In this document: in pieces, positions 5,101-5,458 of the stretch
How the letters are laid out: every line of letters begins with the position of its first letter
How positions within the stretch are numbered: position 1 is the first letter of the stretch
From: Candidatus Latescibacterota bacterium
GTDB taxonomy: Bacteria; Latescibacterota; Latescibacteria; Latescibacterales; Latescibacteraceae
NCBI GenBank assembly: GCA_018656855.1
Contig: JABHYP010000030.1
Location: forward strand, 1-5,458
Direction: 5' to 3'
Length of the DNA stretch: 5,458 nucleotides
Made by a program: the position numbers and the translations under genes
The notes under the pieces: generated by a model
The model's input: the letters and a program-made list of their open reading frames with translations, nothing else
The model's database searches: none
Told to the model about the DNA's origin: nothing

Positions 5101-5458
5101 TCTGGATTTATGATTCCTCCGACATGGACGTAACCGACACGAGCCAGGATTTCTTTACCATCGGCGCTCCCGAAATACGGCTGTCACCCGAATCTGTTGA
5201 TGTTGGGGATGTTGATGTCGGCAGCAGCGGCACCGGATTTTTTTCAGTTTACAATGACGGGAACATTCCGCTCACTGTCACCCGTATCAGCAGTGACAAC
5301 AGTCGGTTCGATGTTTCAACGGGAGCGTTTACGCTGCAACCGGGAAATAACGTTCAGGTGGAGGTGACCTTCAACCCAACAAATATGGGTGAGCATTCGG
5401 CCAACATAGCGGTTTACAGCAATGACACCGGTGAAAGCACACTCACCGTGTATGTTCG
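2079..5458 (+). CDS. Giant secreted protein: two TolB-like six-bladed propellers, five SPNGGE Ig-like modules, HYDIN-type domain; C-terminus beyond window
   Basis: The frame is open for 1126 codons to the right edge, so the gene is incomplete. Order: signal peptide (1-24); six PD40/TolB-type repeats (about 26-286); one Ig-like module (292-381); six more repeats (388-649); four Ig-like modules (657-1028); start of a HYDIN/choice-of-anchor-D-type domain (1031 onward). Each propeller repeat follows the pattern W-SPDGSKI-F-S-NRDG-EIY-M-ADG-N-T-LTNNS with a strict 44-residue period. The protein should be exported by Sec and act outside the cytoplasm, on the surface or in the periplasm. PD40 propellers usually bind proteins or glycans; no catalytic motif is visible, so binding or adhesion is inference. 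The real TolB has a single propeller and a separate N-terminal domain, so this is not TolB. The missing C-terminus may hold a sorting or anchor domain. Propeller DNA is distinctly AT-richer than Ig-module DNA. A CRP-type site and promoter lie upstream. Confidence 0.93.
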   Translation, partial: MKYILLVLSVFTVFAFCMSSDAEAQQIVFTSNRDGNNEIYVMSADGSNQTRITNNSYNDSVPSWSPDGSKIVFTSNRDGNYEIYIMNADGTNQTRLTDYPSEDNVPSWSPDGSKIAFYTNRDGGGDQIYVMNADGSNQTRLTLSAGNYASSWSPDGSKITFHSNRDGNNEVYIMNADGSNQTRLTNNSANDYYSSWSPDGSQIVFQSDRDGSFEIYSMLPDGTNQTNLTNNSSIDDFGFWSPDGTQISFTSDRDGNKEIYLMSSDGTNQTRLTNNSAVDYYPSWKPTSTSTITLNSPNGSESWEASTTQNITWTSSNVTNVKLEYTTDNGSSWTDIVASTAASAGTYAWTVPIRPSTNCKVRVSDASDAGVNDSSNAVFTITESTGETILFASQRDGNTEVYVMNANGTNQTRLIYNSAEDYNATWSPDGSKIAFESNRDGNQEIYVMDADGSNTTRLTNNSGIDWNPSWKHNGTKIVFTSSRDGNYEIYIMDADGSNQTNISNNSANDYYPSWSPDGSKIAFRTDRNGNHEIYVMDAGGSNQTNITNNSANDVYPYWSPDGSKIAFTSDRDGNWEIYLMNSDGSNQINLTNNSASENLSLWSPDGLKIAFTTNRDGNSEIYVMNADGSNQTNISNNSAYDGYHSWARPVYHEMTSLTLTSPNGGENWTAGTSHNISWTSSNVTDVKLEYSTNGGSSWNTIVSSHPANSYSYNWAVPNVQSSNCLLKITDTGDPAVTDQSNGTFTIIQPTITVSSPNGGENWTAGTSHNITWTSSNVTDVKLEYSTNSGSSWNFLHQMPSSGSYLWVVPNMPSQNCLIKISDLVDPTVTDQSDAVFTIASAVSLTLTSPNGGESWEASTQQNITWTHVNMDRVMIQFSSDDGESWDIIVENYDANAGSFSWTVPNINSSECLIKISDDFDTDVTDQSDEEFTIASAGSLILTSPNGGETWLSETNRAITWTSTDISTINIHYTMDGGSVYHWIAEDVDASTGSYWWSVPGIASAGCKVWIYDSSDMDVTDTSQDFFTIGAPEIRLSPESVDVGDVDVGSSGTGFFSVYNDGNIPLTVTRISSDNSRFDVSTGAFTLQPGNNVQVEVTFNPTNMGEHSANIAVYSNDTGESTLTVYV
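2154..2936 (+). repeat. First propeller: six 44-residue PD40/TolB-like repeats
   Basis: The conserved tryptophans are at residues 64, 108, 152, 196, 240 and 284, and the arginine of NRDG/DRDG at 33, 77, 121, 165, 209 and 253, each step being exactly 44 residues (132 bases). The block opens with the IVFTSNRDG strand and ends with the SWKP strand, so the two ends can join into one blade and close a six-bladed ring ('velcro' closure); the closure is inferred from TolB-family structures. The third repeat has an extra residue in NRDGGGDQ and one fewer after its LT, keeping the period. Confidence 0.9.
2952..3221 (+). other. Ig-like SPNGGE module A, between the propellers
   Basis: Residues 292-381 read as SPNGSESW, ITWTSSNV, VKLEYTTDNGSSW, YAWTVP, CKVRVSD and VFTI, the strand pattern of the bacterial Ser-Thr-rich Ig-like modules related to Kre9/KNH (PF10342-like). 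It has SPNGSE where the other modules have SPNGGE. It carries one cysteine (359). It is homologous to modules B-E but separated from them by the second propeller. Confidence 0.8.
3240..4025 (+). repeat. Second propeller: six 44-residue PD40/TolB-like repeats
   Basis: Tryptophans are at 426, 470, 514, 558, 602 and 646 and the motif arginines at 395, 439, 483, 527, 571 and 615, again with an exact 44-residue step. Opening (ILFASQRDG) and closing (SWARP) strands mirror the first propeller, so this should be a separate closed six-bladed ring. Degenerate positions include KHNG for SPDG at 471-474, DRNG at 526-529 and AGG for ADG at 538-540. Confidence 0.9.
4047..5162 (+). repeat. Four tandem Ig-like SPNGGE modules, B to E
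   Basis: Modules cover about residues 657-746, 751-838, 844-933 and 939-1028, with the SPNGGE proline at 662, 756, 849 and 944 (steps of 94, 93 and 95). Each shows SPNGGE-W, a later ITWT or ISWT strand, a GGSSW-like turn, a WxVP strand, a single cysteine (724, 816, 911, 1006), a D-VTD segment and a final FTI strand. They probably form a stalk holding the propellers away from the cell surface; that role is inference. B and C are almost identical in DNA across their first halves. Confidence 0.88.
5166..5458 (+). other. Start of HYDIN/ASH-like (choice-of-anchor D type) Ig domain, incomplete
   Basis: From residue 1031 the sequence changes to PEIRLSPESVDVGDVDVGS, FFSVYNDGNIPLTVTRI, FTLQPGNNVQVEVTFNPTNMGEHSANI and VYSND, the pattern of ASH/HYDIN-like domains often found near the C-termini of large secreted bacterial proteins. 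Further copies or a sorting signal may follow beyond the window. Confidence 0.8.

Noticed and set aside
4925..5113. Plus-strand ORF of 62 codons in another frame
   Set aside because: It lies wholly inside the large secreted-protein gene out of frame, in module E; a frame shadow.

Overview
The window looks like an accessory or intergenic-rich stretch from an environmental Gram-negative bacterium. Three things point that way. There is a PilZ protein with the C-terminal tail seen in proteobacterial and candidate-phylum relatives. There is a very large secreted protein built of TolB-like (PD40) propeller repeats and 'SPNGGE' Ig-like modules, a style common in the FCB group (Chlorobi/Ignavibacteria, KSB1, Latescibacteria, Cloacimonetes) and in some Deltaproteobacteria. 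Several low-copy-looking dispersed DNA repeats of kinds common in such genomes fill the intergenic space. The phylum cannot be fixed from this sequence alone.

Layout. Positions 1-783 (minus) hold the N-terminal 261 residues of an AI-2E/PerM-family membrane transporter that runs off the left edge. After a 185-base AT-rich gap, a complete 135-residue PilZ-domain protein lies at 969-1376 (minus). A 592-base divergent intergenic region (1377-1968) follows. It holds a 4 x 7-base tandem repeat in the PilZ leader, an 8-base-period repeat, a long palindromic dispersed repeat ending in GTCATTGCGAG/CTCGCAATGAC, a perfect CRP-type palindrome (TGTGA-N6-TCACA) and a candidate sigma70-type promoter, all upstream of the plus-strand gene. 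A 32-codon ORF (1969-2067) ends on the Shine-Dalgarno sequence of the large gene.

From 2079 to the right edge there is one uninterrupted reading frame of 1126 codons, still open. It encodes a signal peptide, a six-repeat beta-propeller, one Ig-like module, a second six-repeat propeller, four more Ig-like modules and the start of a HYDIN/choice-of-anchor-D-type domain. All 12 propeller repeats have exactly the same 44-residue period. The propeller DNA is clearly more AT-rich than the Ig-module DNA, so the gene looks assembled from two kinds of material.

The two minus-strand genes and the plus-strand gene need not work together. PilZ suggests c-di-GMP signalling, and the CRP-like site suggests the secreted protein is controlled by a CRP/FNR-family regulator. 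No complete multi-gene system is visible. The most interesting object is the giant mosaic surface or secreted protein and its repeat-rich upstream region.
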